DNA of 64,000 nt. It comes from Tricholoma matsutake. Its lineage: Eukaryota; Basidiomycota; Agaricomycetes; Agaricales; Tricholomataceae. The notes beneath the pieces are model-generated. The model was not told the origin of the DNA. It ran no database searches and saw only the letters and a program-made list of their open reading frames with translations. The DNA lies in NCBI GenBank assembly GCA_026075535.2, contig AP026542.1:10726001-10790000 (forward strand), given 5' to 3'. The translations under genes were made by a program, and so were the position numbers. Each line of letters opens with the position of its first letter. Position 1 is the stretch's first letter. Of the stretch, positions 40,219-47,952 are shown in pieces.

Positions 40219-41754
40219 ATGTCCCCCCCAGCAGGCTCTGCTCAACTGAAATTGGCCGCAATGAAGGCTCAGTACGAACAGAGGGAGCGGGAGATGAAAG
40301 AACAGATGGAGCGGGAGGTGAGAGAATTGGAGGAGGCGGCAAGGGAGGAGGAACGTCGGGCGCAGGAGGCGCAGAAGGCATCAGAGGAGGCTGCAAAGGC
40401 AGAGGAGGCTGTGAAGGCAGAGGAGGCTGCAAAGGCAGAGGAGGCTGTGAAGGCAGAGGAGGCTGCAAAGGCAGAGGAGGCTGCAAAGGCAGAGGAGGCT
40501 GCAAAGGCAGAGGAGGCTGCAAAGGCAGAGGAGGCTGCAAAGGCAGAGGAGGCTGCAAAGGCAGAGGAGGCTGCAAAGGCAGAGGAGGCTGCAAAGGCAG
40601 AGGAGGCTGCAAAGGCAGAGGAGGCTGCAAAGGCAGAGGAGGCTGCAAAGGCAGAGGAGGCTGCAAAGGCAGAGGAGGCTGCAAAGGCAGAGGAGGCTGC
40701 AAAGGCAGAGGAGGCTGCAAAGGCAGAGGAGGCTGCAAAGGCAGAGGAGGCTGCAAAGGCAGAGGAGGCTGCAAAGGCAGAGGAGGCTGCAAAGGCAGAG
40801 GAGGCTGTGAAGGCAGAGGAGGCTGCAAAGGCTGAGGAGGCTGCAAAGGCAGAGGAGGCTGTGAAGGCAGAGGAGGCTGCAAAGGCTGAGGAGGCTGCAA
40901 AGGCAGAGGAGGCTGCAAAGGCAGAGGAGGCGCACCAGGCAGCGGCACGGAAAAAAGAGGCTTTGGCCACAAAATGCGCGGAGAAGAAGCGGGCGGCTGC
41001 GGCTGTGGGTTTGGAGGATGAGGCCGAGGGGAGCAAGTCCCCAAAGAAGAAGAAGATTGCCACGTCAAGGGCGTGGGTGGGGTCAGAAGAACCGGCGAGT
41101 CCGGTGCGGGTGAAGGCCGCCTTGCCCTGCAAAAGGTGCATGTTGGTTTTCTTTCAATGTTTTCGGACTGACAAGTGGCTTAGGTGCCAATATCAAAAAA
41201 TTTCGTGCTTCAAGATGGGTGCAAAGGGACACGTGTGCGATAACTGCACGTGTGTTAAGCACAAGTGCGAGGAGGTCGTGTGGGAGGGGCAGGAGGCCCC
41301 AACAGTAAGAAAAGCAAAGTCCGGAGCAGGAACAGCGGGCCCACCGGAAAACAGCAGAGAAGTGGCAGAGCTGCTACGGCAGCTGGTGAAGGTGGTGAGG
41401 AAAGGGTTTGGGGAGGTGGCGACAGCGGTGAGGGAGTCGATGGAGGAGATCCGGGATGCAATGGACCCAGAGTGGGAGGCAGACAAAAGTATCGAGGGGG
41501 AGAGTGACAAGGACAAGGAGGAAGTGGAGCGGGCAGTACGAGAGTCCCGACGGGAGAGGCGTGGGATCCACCAGTCTGGAGACGACTGGGCGGGATTCCA
41601 AAGATATTTGGAAAAAAGGTGGACAGACAACGTGGAGGAGGGTGAGGGTGAGGAAGAGGAGGATGAAGGCGGGGAAGGTGGAGAAGCAGAGGAAGGTGGT
41701 GAAGTCAGAGGAGAGGATGACGAAGATGGAGAGGGAGAAGCGGAGGGAGTGTAG
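40219..41754 (+). CDS. Antisense gene in Gypsy C: Ala/Glu/Lys-repeat, Cys-rich protein
   Basis: Intact 511-aa frame opposite to gag-pol. ATG 40219 (context ACAAAATGTC) is preferred; the frame extends 11 codons upstream without an ATG. In order: a charged helical start (MKAQYEQREREMKEQMEREV); residues about 56-238, about 30 hexapeptide repeats KAEEAA, predicted single helix or coiled coil; a basic segment SPKKKK (nuclear-signal-like); a Cys-rich domain from residue 304, CKRC-x6-C-x8-C-x6-C-x9-CDNCTC-x4-C, possibly zinc-binding and loosely like fungal Zn2Cys6 domains; a helical region; and a very acidic Glu/Gly tail. A pyrimidine-rich leader with CAATTGG lies upstream, and AATAAA follows 35 bp after the stop. 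Function unknown; a DNA-binding or chromatin role is inference. Confidence 0.85.
   Translation: MSPPAGSAQLKLAAMKAQYEQREREMKEQMEREVRELEEAAREEERRAQEAQKASEEAAKAEEAVKAEEAAKAEEAVKAEEAAKAEEAAKAEEAAKAEEAAKAEEAAKAEEAAKAEEAAKAEEAAKAEEAAKAEEAAKAEEAAKAEEAAKAEEAAKAEEAAKAEEAAKAEEAAKAEEAAKAEEAAKAEEAAKAEEAVKAEEAAKAEEAAKAEEAVKAEEAAKAEEAAKAEEAAKAEEAHQAAARKKEALATKCAEKKRAAAAVGLEDEAEGSKSPKKKKIATSRAWVGSEEPASPVRVKAALPCKRCMLVFFQCFRTDKWLRCQYQKISCFKMGAKGHVCDNCTCVKHKCEEVVWEGQEAPTVRKAKSGAGTAGPPENSREVAELLRQLVKVVRKGFGEVATAVRESMEEIRDAMDPEWEADKSIEGESDKDKEEVERAVRESRRERRGIHQSGDDWAGFQRYLEKRWTDNVEEGEGEEEEDEGGEGGEAEEGGEVRGEDDEDGEGEAEGV
40384..40932. repeat. 18-bp tandem repeat (GCAAAGGCAGAGGAGGCT)
   Basis: About 30 nearly identical 18-bp units, in frame with the antisense gene. 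Only two variants appear (GCA to GTG in one codon, GCAGAG to GCTGAG), so expansion is recent. The minus-strand and alternative-frame open frames here (for example poly Cys-Lys-Gly-Arg) are artefacts of the repeat. Confidence 0.95.
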
Positions 41755-41788
41755 GGATCCGGTCGGATCCAAAAAAAATTCTTTTTTC

Positions 41789-41794
41789 AATAAA
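41789..41794 (+). terminator. AATAAA polyadenylation signal of the antisense gene
   Basis: AATAAAG, 35 bp after the TAG of the plus-strand gene, followed by a GT-rich stretch (TTTGTTCTGAGTTTGG). Its position before the pol stop on the other strand gives the antisense gene a plausible separate 3' end. Confidence 0.55.
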
Positions 41795-41840
41795 GTTTGT
41801 TCTGAGTTTGGACTGAGTGAATAAGTAACGTGAATTGTCT

Positions 41841-44800
41841 TTAAGCGGGTAATGGTCCGATTTTCTGCAGGTAGCGGGTGTGAAAATCCGCAAGGAGTTC
41901 TTGGGCGTGGTCAAGTTCCGTAACAGGTAGCCAGGAAGTCTCTTCGTCAGTTCCCTGGTAACCTTCCCATCGGACGAGGTAGAGGATCTTGCAGCGACGT
42001 CGGTTGTCGACTTTGGAGTCGAGGACTTCGGCAATCTCATATTCGAGCTCATCATTGATGGTGATCGGAGGAGGTGGAGGTTGTACTCGATTTGGAATTG
42101 TGTTTGGGGAGTGCATCTCTAGTTGAGAGACATGGAAAACAGGGTGAATAGCCCGCATGTGATCTGGGAGCCGCAGGGTGACTGAGTGAGTTCCCGGGCA
42201 GGCGATGATTTCAAAAGGACCGTGGTTCTTTTCGGAGAGTTTCTTGGAGGGACGGGTGGTGCAGATATTTTCCGCAGTGACATAAGCGAAATCACCAATG
42301 TTGAAGTCAGGTGCGGGTGCCCGATGTTTATCCGCAGGACCTTGATAGCGTTCTTGAGCGGCCGCAAGTTGTTTCCGAAGTTCCTGGTGAAGGTCGTCTA
42401 AGTCGACGACGAATTTGCGGGCGCGCTGTGAAGTTAAGTCGTGCTCTGGAAAGACGGAAATGTTCGGGTGGTAACCTTTATTGGCAAAGAAAGGTGATAC
42501 GCCTGTAGAGGCAGAAGGAGCATTGTTGTAGGCAAATTCGCCCAAGGGCAAGAGGTGAGACCAGTCGTCCTGCTGATAGTTGCAGAAGATCCGGAGGTAC
42601 TGTTCCAAGGTCTGGTTAAGTTGTTCTGTCTGACCATCACCTTGCGGATGATAACTGGAAGTGAAGTGGATCCGCATGTTGAGTGCTTTTCCGAGAGAGT
42701 GGAAAAAATGAGAGACGAACTCGGATCCCCGGTCACAAGTGATGTGCAACGGAACACCATGCTTGGAGAAGACGTGGAGGACGAACAGGTTGGCTAGTTC
42801 TTGGGCTGTGATTTCATTGACAGTTGGAATGAAGATGCCCTGTTTGGTGAGGCAGTCAATGATGACTAGGATAGCAGTGTGACCAGCAGAGTCGGGTAGT
42901 TGTTCAATGAAATCCATGGAGATGGAATTCCAAGGTCGTTCCAGAACCGGAAGTTGCTTTAGGAACCCATAGGGCCTGTGTCGAGGCGATTTGGATCGTT
43001 TGCAAGTCGTACAGGATTTGCAGAATTCCTGGATGAAGGTGCGGAGGTTTGGCCAGATGTATTCCCGGCGGACAAGCTGCTGGGTTTTGTTTTGTCTGAA
43101 GTGGCCGGAGAGGATATGATCATGTTTGTATTGGAGGACTTTGAGGCGGAGATCCGCAATGTCCGGAACATAAATCTGGTTGAAGTGGTGGAGAAGTCCT
43201 GCCTCATCTATGGTCCAGTTGGGGTCAACAGGTGTCGGGAGATGAACAGAAGATATAGGGTCAAGGGGAAGGGAGGTGCGGATGTCGTTGTGGAGTTTCT
43301 CAATGTCCATGATTACTGCTTGTCGAAGGATGGGTGTGGCGAGATAAGTGGTGTGGAGGGAAGAGGAGAGTTGTTCCTGTGTGAATACAGGTTGGAAGTT
43401 GGTCGGGTTTACAGAGGCAAAGTTGCTATTTCCCCCTTTGCAGTAGACGTCCCAACGTCTAGTGAGTGCATCTGGCTTGGCCCCTAGTTTCCCGGGGTGG
43501 AAGCGGATGACGAGATTGAACTGGGAAAGGTACTCAGACCAACAGGCCTGGCGGCAGGTGAGCAACTTGGTAGTGCTGAAGTACTCAAGATTTTTGTGGT
43601 CTGTGACCACATCAACTGGGTTTGCAGAACCCTTGAAGTACTGCCTCCAGTGTTTGAAGGCTTCGAAAATGGCCAAGAGTTCCTTGTCATGTGTGTCGTA
43701 ATTTAGTTCAGCGGGATTGAAGGAGCGGGAATGAAAAGCGACCGGATGGATTTCTCTATCCGCAGTGTAAACCGAAAGGATAGCAGCTAGGGCATAGTCG
43801 GAAGCATCCGTTTCGAGTACCATTTGTGAGTCAGGTACCCATTGGGTTAAGACGGGTGCATGAGTGAATTCTTGTTTGAGCCTCTCAAAGGTGTCGCGGC
43901 ACTTCTTGTTGAAGTCCCAAGGTGCGGATTTCCACGTCAAGCAGGTAAGTGGAATGACAATGTCTGAATAACCGTTAATGAAACGGCGGTAAAAATTGCA
44001 GAAGCCTAAGAAGGATTGGATGTCCTTAACTTTCCTAGGCTCGGGCCAGTCGAGCACGGTTTTGACTTTATCCTCGGACATCCGAAGTCCATCCGGTGAA
44101 AGGATGAAACCTAAATATTCAACGGTGTCTTTGTGGAACTCACATTTCTGTGGGGAGGCGTAAAGTCCATTTTTCCGGAGATGGCGGAGGACTTCTTTAA
44201 TGTGAGTCCCATGCTGGGACTTGTCGTCTGAATAGATCAGGATGTCGTCGAGGTACACGATGACACAAACATCCAGCATGTCGCTGAAGATGTCGTTCAT
44301 AAAACGCTGGAATGCTGCGGGTGCATTAGTGAGTCCAAAGGGAACCACCAACCATTCGAAGGATCCATAGCGGGTGCAGAAAGTAGTTTTCCATTTGTCA
44401 CCGTCTGCGATGCGGACTAGGTGATAAGTGTGCCACAAGTCTATCTTGGTGAACAAGCGGGCTTTTCGGGGAGAGTCAAGGAGGTCGGAAATGAGAGGAA
44501 GGGGATAGCGGTCTTTCTTTGTAAGACGATTGAGTCCTTGGTAGTTGACACAAAGTCGGAGGCTACCGTCCTTCTTTTTGATGAAAAGTATAGGAGCTCC
44601 ATGCGGAGACTTAGAAGGACGGATGAAGCCTGAGCGGACATTTTCGTCAATGAAGACTCGTAGGGCTTCTAATTCGGAGGGAGAGAGGGAGTACATGCGA
44701 CCCGGAGGAGGGGGAGCATTATCCTCTGTCTCTATCTTGAGGTCGTAAGGACGATGTGGAGGAAGGGTGTCTGCCTTATTCTTATTAAAGACATCGGTGA

Positions 44801-45110
44801 ATTCATGATACTCGGCGGGAATGTCGGATAAATCCGGCAGGGTTGAGGAATGGGTCGAGCGGGCAGATAACCCTTCTGGAGCAAAGGTCATCTGGAAGGC
44901 TACTGCCCCAGGGAGTTTGCTAGCACGCGCATAAGCGGCAGCGTTGATGAAAGAGATGTTGGGAGGTGTAAACTTAGGAGGAATGGGGGGTTCGGAAAAT
45001 GCAGAGGATTCAAGGATTTCTACCGGAAGGTTCGGGGACAAAGGAGACGTCTGGGGTGCTGAACCTATGATCAGCAGAGCAGAAAGTAATTTGGCTTGAA
45101 GACCAGTCAA
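41841..45110 (-). CDS. pol: Gypsy C pol: RT-RNase H-integrase-chromodomain
   Basis: A 1089-codon open frame. RT spans about residues 130-310, with SLRLCVNYQGLNRLTKKDRY, FTKIDLWHTYHLVRI and YLDDILIYS near residue 285. RNase H has VLETDASDYALAAILS and YDTHDKELLAIFEAFKHW. Integrase has a zinc domain (HILSGHF, CKSCTTCKRSK), then SMDFIEQLPD, CDRGSEFVSHFF and YHPQGDGQTEQLNQTLEQYL carrying the D,D,E triad. The C-terminal chromodomain is IAEVLDSKV, ILYLVRWEGYQGTDEETSWL. All catalytic residues I checked are present. The protease lies upstream in a different frame, so a one-base indel between 45,010 and 45,110 probably separates them. Confidence 0.93.
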   Translation of the reverse strand: MTGLQAKLLSALLIIGSAPQTSPLSPNLPVEILESSAFSEPPIPPKFTPPNISFINAAAYARASKLPGAVAFQMTFAPEGLSARSTHSSTLPDLSDIPAEYHEFTDVFNKNKADTLPPHRPYDLKIETEDNAPPPPGRMYSLSPSELEALRVFIDENVRSGFIRPSKSPHGAPILFIKKKDGSLRLCVNYQGLNRLTKKDRYPLPLISDLLDSPRKARLFTKIDLWHTYHLVRIADGDKWKTTFCTRYGSFEWLVVPFGLTNAPAAFQRFMNDIFSDMLDVCVIVYLDDILIYSDDKSQHGTHIKEVLRHLRKNGLYASPQKCEFHKDTVEYLGFILSPDGLRMSEDKVKTVLDWPEPRKVKDIQSFLGFCNFYRRFINGYSDIVIPLTCLTWKSAPWDFNKKCRDTFERLKQEFTHAPVLTQWVPDSQMVLETDASDYALAAILSVYTADREIHPVAFHSRSFNPAELNYDTHDKELLAIFEAFKHWRQYFKGSANPVDVVTDHKNLEYFSTTKLLTCRQACWSEYLSQFNLVIRFHPGKLGAKPDALTRRWDVYCKGGNSNFASVNPTNFQPVFTQEQLSSSLHTTYLATPILRQAVIMDIEKLHNDIRTSLPLDPISSVHLPTPVDPNWTIDEAGLLHHFNQIYVPDIADLRLKVLQYKHDHILSGHFRQNKTQQLVRREYIWPNLRTFIQEFCKSCTTCKRSKSPRHRPYGFLKQLPVLERPWNSISMDFIEQLPDSAGHTAILVIIDCLTKQGIFIPTVNEITAQELANLFVLHVFSKHGVPLHITCDRGSEFVSHFFHSLGKALNMRIHFTSSYHPQGDGQTEQLNQTLEQYLRIFCNYQQDDWSHLLPLGEFAYNNAPSASTGVSPFFANKGYHPNISVFPEHDLTSQRARKFVVDLDDLHQELRKQLAAAQERYQGPADKHRAPAPDFNIGDFAYVTAENICTTRPSKKLSEKNHGPFEIIACPGTHSVTLRLPDHMRAIHPVFHVSQLEMHSPNTIPNRVQPPPPPITINDELEYEIAEVLDSKVDNRRRCKILYLVRWEGYQGTDEETSWLPVTELDHAQELLADFHTRYLQKIGPLPA

Positions 45111-45528
45111 TCAACAGATTGTATTGCTTCAGCCAGTTATGACCAAGTACTGCGGAACAGGAAGAGTCTAGCGAGGTTACATAAAATGACAGATTGAACA
45201 TTTCACTGGTAGGAAAGGTGACCAGAAGTTGGGCGACTTGAGTTATGGTGGAGTTGCAAGATCCATCAAAGAGTCATAAACCAATCAGGTTAATGGATTC
45301 CGTGCTGAGTTGGTTATTCAACACGAAAGAGGAGTCAAGAAAGCAGTGGGATGAACCAGAATCAATGAGGGTTTGGACAGGGGCGGAAAGGTCAGGAATA
45401 GTTAAGAGGATGATTAGGGAGTCAGGGTTGGAAAGAGCGGACGCGTTGAGACGGACGTAGGCAGCCAAGTGGGTAAGGTCAACGCAACCCCCAGCCCCAA
45501 TGGCTGTATCCTGAGGGTTGCGGACTAT
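45010..45528 (-). pseudogene. pol: Gypsy C protease segment (-1 frame relative to gag)
   Basis: In the -1 frame the sequence is open across the gag stop (...GKIVRNPQDTAIGAGG) and leads into TLIDSGSSHCFLDSSFV, the aspartic protease active site. It continues to VLGHNWLKQYNLLIDWSSSQ. A single TGA (45274-45276, expected Arg in GLRLF-type context) interrupts it. The gag end reads tcG GAA AAA TAG, a plausible though non-canonical -1 slippage site. A later frame change near 45,050 leads into the long pol frame. Confidence 0.8.
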
Positions 45529-46904
45529 TTTTCCGAGTCCACAGAATTGGGAATTACAGTGGATGCGCGGGCCTTTGTGGCTTTAGACTTCAGGCAGTTT
45601 CCTGCTACGTGCCCTTCTTCACCGCAGTAGAGGCAAAGTCTTTCCCACATGCGACATTCTCGTTCATCCGCAGTAAGTTTGCCGTTCTTCCCCAACTTGT
45701 CGGAGATGGACAACTTGGAAGTGTTCTTTGTCGTGGAGGGCTGCTGGTTGGAGGAGTTTCCCTGAGGGGAGCTCGATGAGGATTGATTGGTGGACTGGGA
45801 GGAACCTTTGGGGTTGTCCTTCTTGACAGGGTTAGAAGAGTTCCCGGAATTCTTAGTTTCGAACCGGGTTTCATCTTCCTGCATCCAGTAGATATTGTCA
45901 CAGTCCTGCGCTTTCAAGCGCAGTCCTGCAAGGGTGTCGGGTTTACCACCCCAAAGGACTTCTATACGAAGTCGGAGCGGAAGACTGCGGAAATAGCGAT
46001 CACGGAGGGCTGCCTCATTCCAGTTGACCCTAGAAGCTAATTGCCAAAAGTCAACATTATACTTTGTGATGCAACCACTTTTCTTCATTGCTAAATCGGA
46101 AAGAGCTTTTTCCGCATCCCCGAGCGGGTCGTGCGGGCCGAAGTTACTCTCTAGTTCGGCGAGAAAAGCCTCATAATCCCACATCCAGTGTGCGGAATCG
46201 GTCGGGTCATTAAGACCGGGCTCAAACCAGCTGAGAGCTGATCCCTTGAGATAAGAAAGGATAAATATGATCTTTTTCTCATCAGAAGAAAATATGTGCG
46301 GACGGTCAGGGAAATGAAGGTTACACAATACTAGGAAGTCTCTAAGTTTCTTTGGGTTGGAGCCATCGAAGGTGTCGGGGTCGCAAACTTTGATTTTCTT
46401 GGTCTTGGGTGCGTTATTTTGTTGGAGGGTGCAGATACTCTCTGAGAGGTTGTAAAGAACATCTATGAACCTATCCCCTGGATCAGGGTTTTCCCCCGCA
46501 GGAGGTTGATCGTCAGGATCATTGGGATCAGGGTCACCCCCAGGGCCATCTGGACCACTAGGGTCGTCAGGTCTGCCGGGAGGTCCATCCTCTAGACCAC
46601 GATCTTCCAACCCATAGGGTTCAGGCTGGTTGATGCCCCCTACGTACTCAAGGGGAGTCATGGGTCGGGGTTCTTCCAGATTTGCGGGAGATTGTTGAGC
46701 TTGAGTAGACATGAGGTTTGCACTGATTGATGGGGCTCCAAAACCGATTTGTCGGAAAATGTTGGAAGGTCTGGAAGTTACTCCGAATGTTGAGGCGGGT
46801 CGTGGGCTAGGAAGTGTGGATTGCTGAATTGCAGAGATCCCTGGAATGGTACCGGCGCACTGAGAGTTTCTGGTTGTGCGCTGGCGAGTTTCAGTTGGGG
46901 TCAT
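45525..46904 (-). CDS. gag: Gypsy C gag
   Basis: Intact 459-aa frame starting at ATG 46904, about 38 bp inside the 5' LTR. It has a Pro/Gly/Asp-rich N-terminal half (GPDGPGGDPDPNDPDDQPPA), then a Retrotrans_gag core (KLRDFLVLCNLHFPDRPHIF, then ILSYLKGSALSWFEPGL), a Ser/Gln/Asn-rich linker and one CCHC knuckle, CLYCGEEGHVAGNC, at residues 424-437. Length and order are typical for chromovirus gag. Confidence 0.93.
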   Translation of the reverse strand: MTPTETRQRTTRNSQCAGTIPGISAIQQSTLPSPRPASTFGVTSRPSNIFRQIGFGAPSISANLMSTQAQQSPANLEEPRPMTPLEYVGGINQPEPYGLEDRGLEDGPPGRPDDPSGPDGPGGDPDPNDPDDQPPAGENPDPGDRFIDVLYNLSESICTLQQNNAPKTKKIKVCDPDTFDGSNPKKLRDFLVLCNLHFPDRPHIFSSDEKKIIFILSYLKGSALSWFEPGLNDPTDSAHWMWDYEAFLAELESNFGPHDPLGDAEKALSDLAMKKSGCITKYNVDFWQLASRVNWNEAALRDRYFRSLPLRLRIEVLWGGKPDTLAGLRLKAQDCDNIYWMQEDETRFETKNSGNSSNPVKKDNPKGSSQSTNQSSSSSPQGNSSNQQPSTTKNTSKLSISDKLGKNGKLTADERECRMWERLCLYCGEEGHVAGNCLKSKATKARASTVIPNSVDSEK

Positions 46905-46941
46905 AGGAGAAGAGACGAGTGAAGTGTGAGTTCGTATATAC

Positions 46942-47638
46942 TGTTAAGAACTGATCCGAAAGGGCTCGTCAGAATCCGGTAGGACCCGGTGGGTGTTTGA
47001 GAGCGGAAGATTGTCGGGTCGTAGCAGATTATGCGGATGGGTAACAAAAAGGACTTGGCTTCAGCTTGTAAGAAGCTGCGCCCTTCACCTTGTCTGGTGT
47101 CCTAATTTCGGGTAGAGGTTTTAGAGATAGGAGCGGGAGAGTGCAGGTAAATGCGGGAAGGAGTACGGAGGGACTTAGGTTAAGTTCAGATGAGACTAGA
47201 ACTTCAGAGGGGAACTAGAGGTTGAGTCGAATGGAGTTCAGACTCTTAGAGGTCAGGAGTTGGAGTAGAAGGAGGTTTTAGATTGACAGGGTAAAGTCGA
47301 GTCTATGTCGATATACGAACTGAGGAATACAAAGCAAAACTAACTAAGCTTAAATACTAGAGTCCGGAACAAGAGCGGAACAGAAATGGAAACTGCGGCA
47401 GTGTCTCAACTGCGTAGATAAATTGCCTAGCGGAGGCCGCACAGGAATCCGTAGTCAAATTTGCAAAACTAGATGGCAGCCTTGGAAGGCAGCCGTGGTT
47501 GCTGTACACGGCGGCCTGGTGCACAGCAGTGTGGGCAGTGCAAGGGGGCTGGAACAAAGGCGGTAGGAGTTGAGTTAGGAACAGTGGAAAAGATTGGAAG
47601 GTTGCGGGTTCCGAGCGGGCGAGGAACGGATCGTGACA
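46942..47638 (-). repeat. Gypsy C 5' LTR
   Basis: 697 bp, same length as the other LTR. The ATCTC duplication follows directly at 47639. Confidence 0.95.
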
Positions 47639-47643
47639 ATCTC

Positions 47644-47847
47644 TGCTACCATTGTGGGGAGCCTGGACACAGGGCTGGAGTGTGTCCCCATTGTCAGGAT
47701 ATCCGCATGCTCACCCCCGAGGGACGAGACAAACTCCTGCAAGATTTGTTGGCGCTTGTACATGTTGAGGAAGCGAAGGATCAAGTTGCAGAGGAGATTA
47801 AGTTGGAAGTTGTAGAGGAGCAGGATTTTCCTATTCGCAGCAAGTGA
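47644..47847 (+). pseudogene. gag: Gypsy A2 gag, zinc knuckle and C-terminus
   Basis: Resumes A2 gag after Gypsy C: with ATCTC counted once, RKLDLC joins YHCGEPGHRAGVCPHCQDI, recreating the CCHC knuckle. It continues LTPEGRDKLLQDLLALV and stops at TGA 47845. Confidence 0.88.
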
Positions 47848-47952
47848 ATTGTACGCCCTCACTGCCTGTCCATAACCGCTTTGAAGTCTTGTCAGTTGAA
47901 TCCCCGGAGAATGAATCCATTTCTGTGACTGCTCCCCTCTCTGACCTCGAAG

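Larger units (their letters stand above)
39390..47638 (-). mobile_element. Gypsy C: 8.25-kb chromovirus with an oppositely oriented gene
   Basis: Two 697-bp LTRs (39390-40086, 46942-47638) and the 5-bp duplication ATCTC (39385-39389, 47639-47643). Gag and pol are on the minus strand and largely open. Between the pol end (41841) and the downstream LTR (40086) lies a plus-strand gene of 511 codons. It inserted into the zinc-knuckle codons of A2 gag. Best preserved element in the window. Confidence 0.95.

Noticed and set aside
40269..41141. Long minus-strand and alternative-frame open frames over the 18-bp repeat (poly Ala-Ser-Ser-Phe, Leu-Cys-Ser, Gln-Pro-Pro-Leu)
   Set aside because: An 18-bp unit without stops in any frame keeps all six frames open. 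Only the plus frame extends into non-repetitive, domain-like sequence with a start and an AATAAA.
42978..43487. Plus-strand 169-aa ORF within Gypsy C pol
   Set aside because: Complement of the integrase zinc domain and tether in an intact pol. No independent signals.
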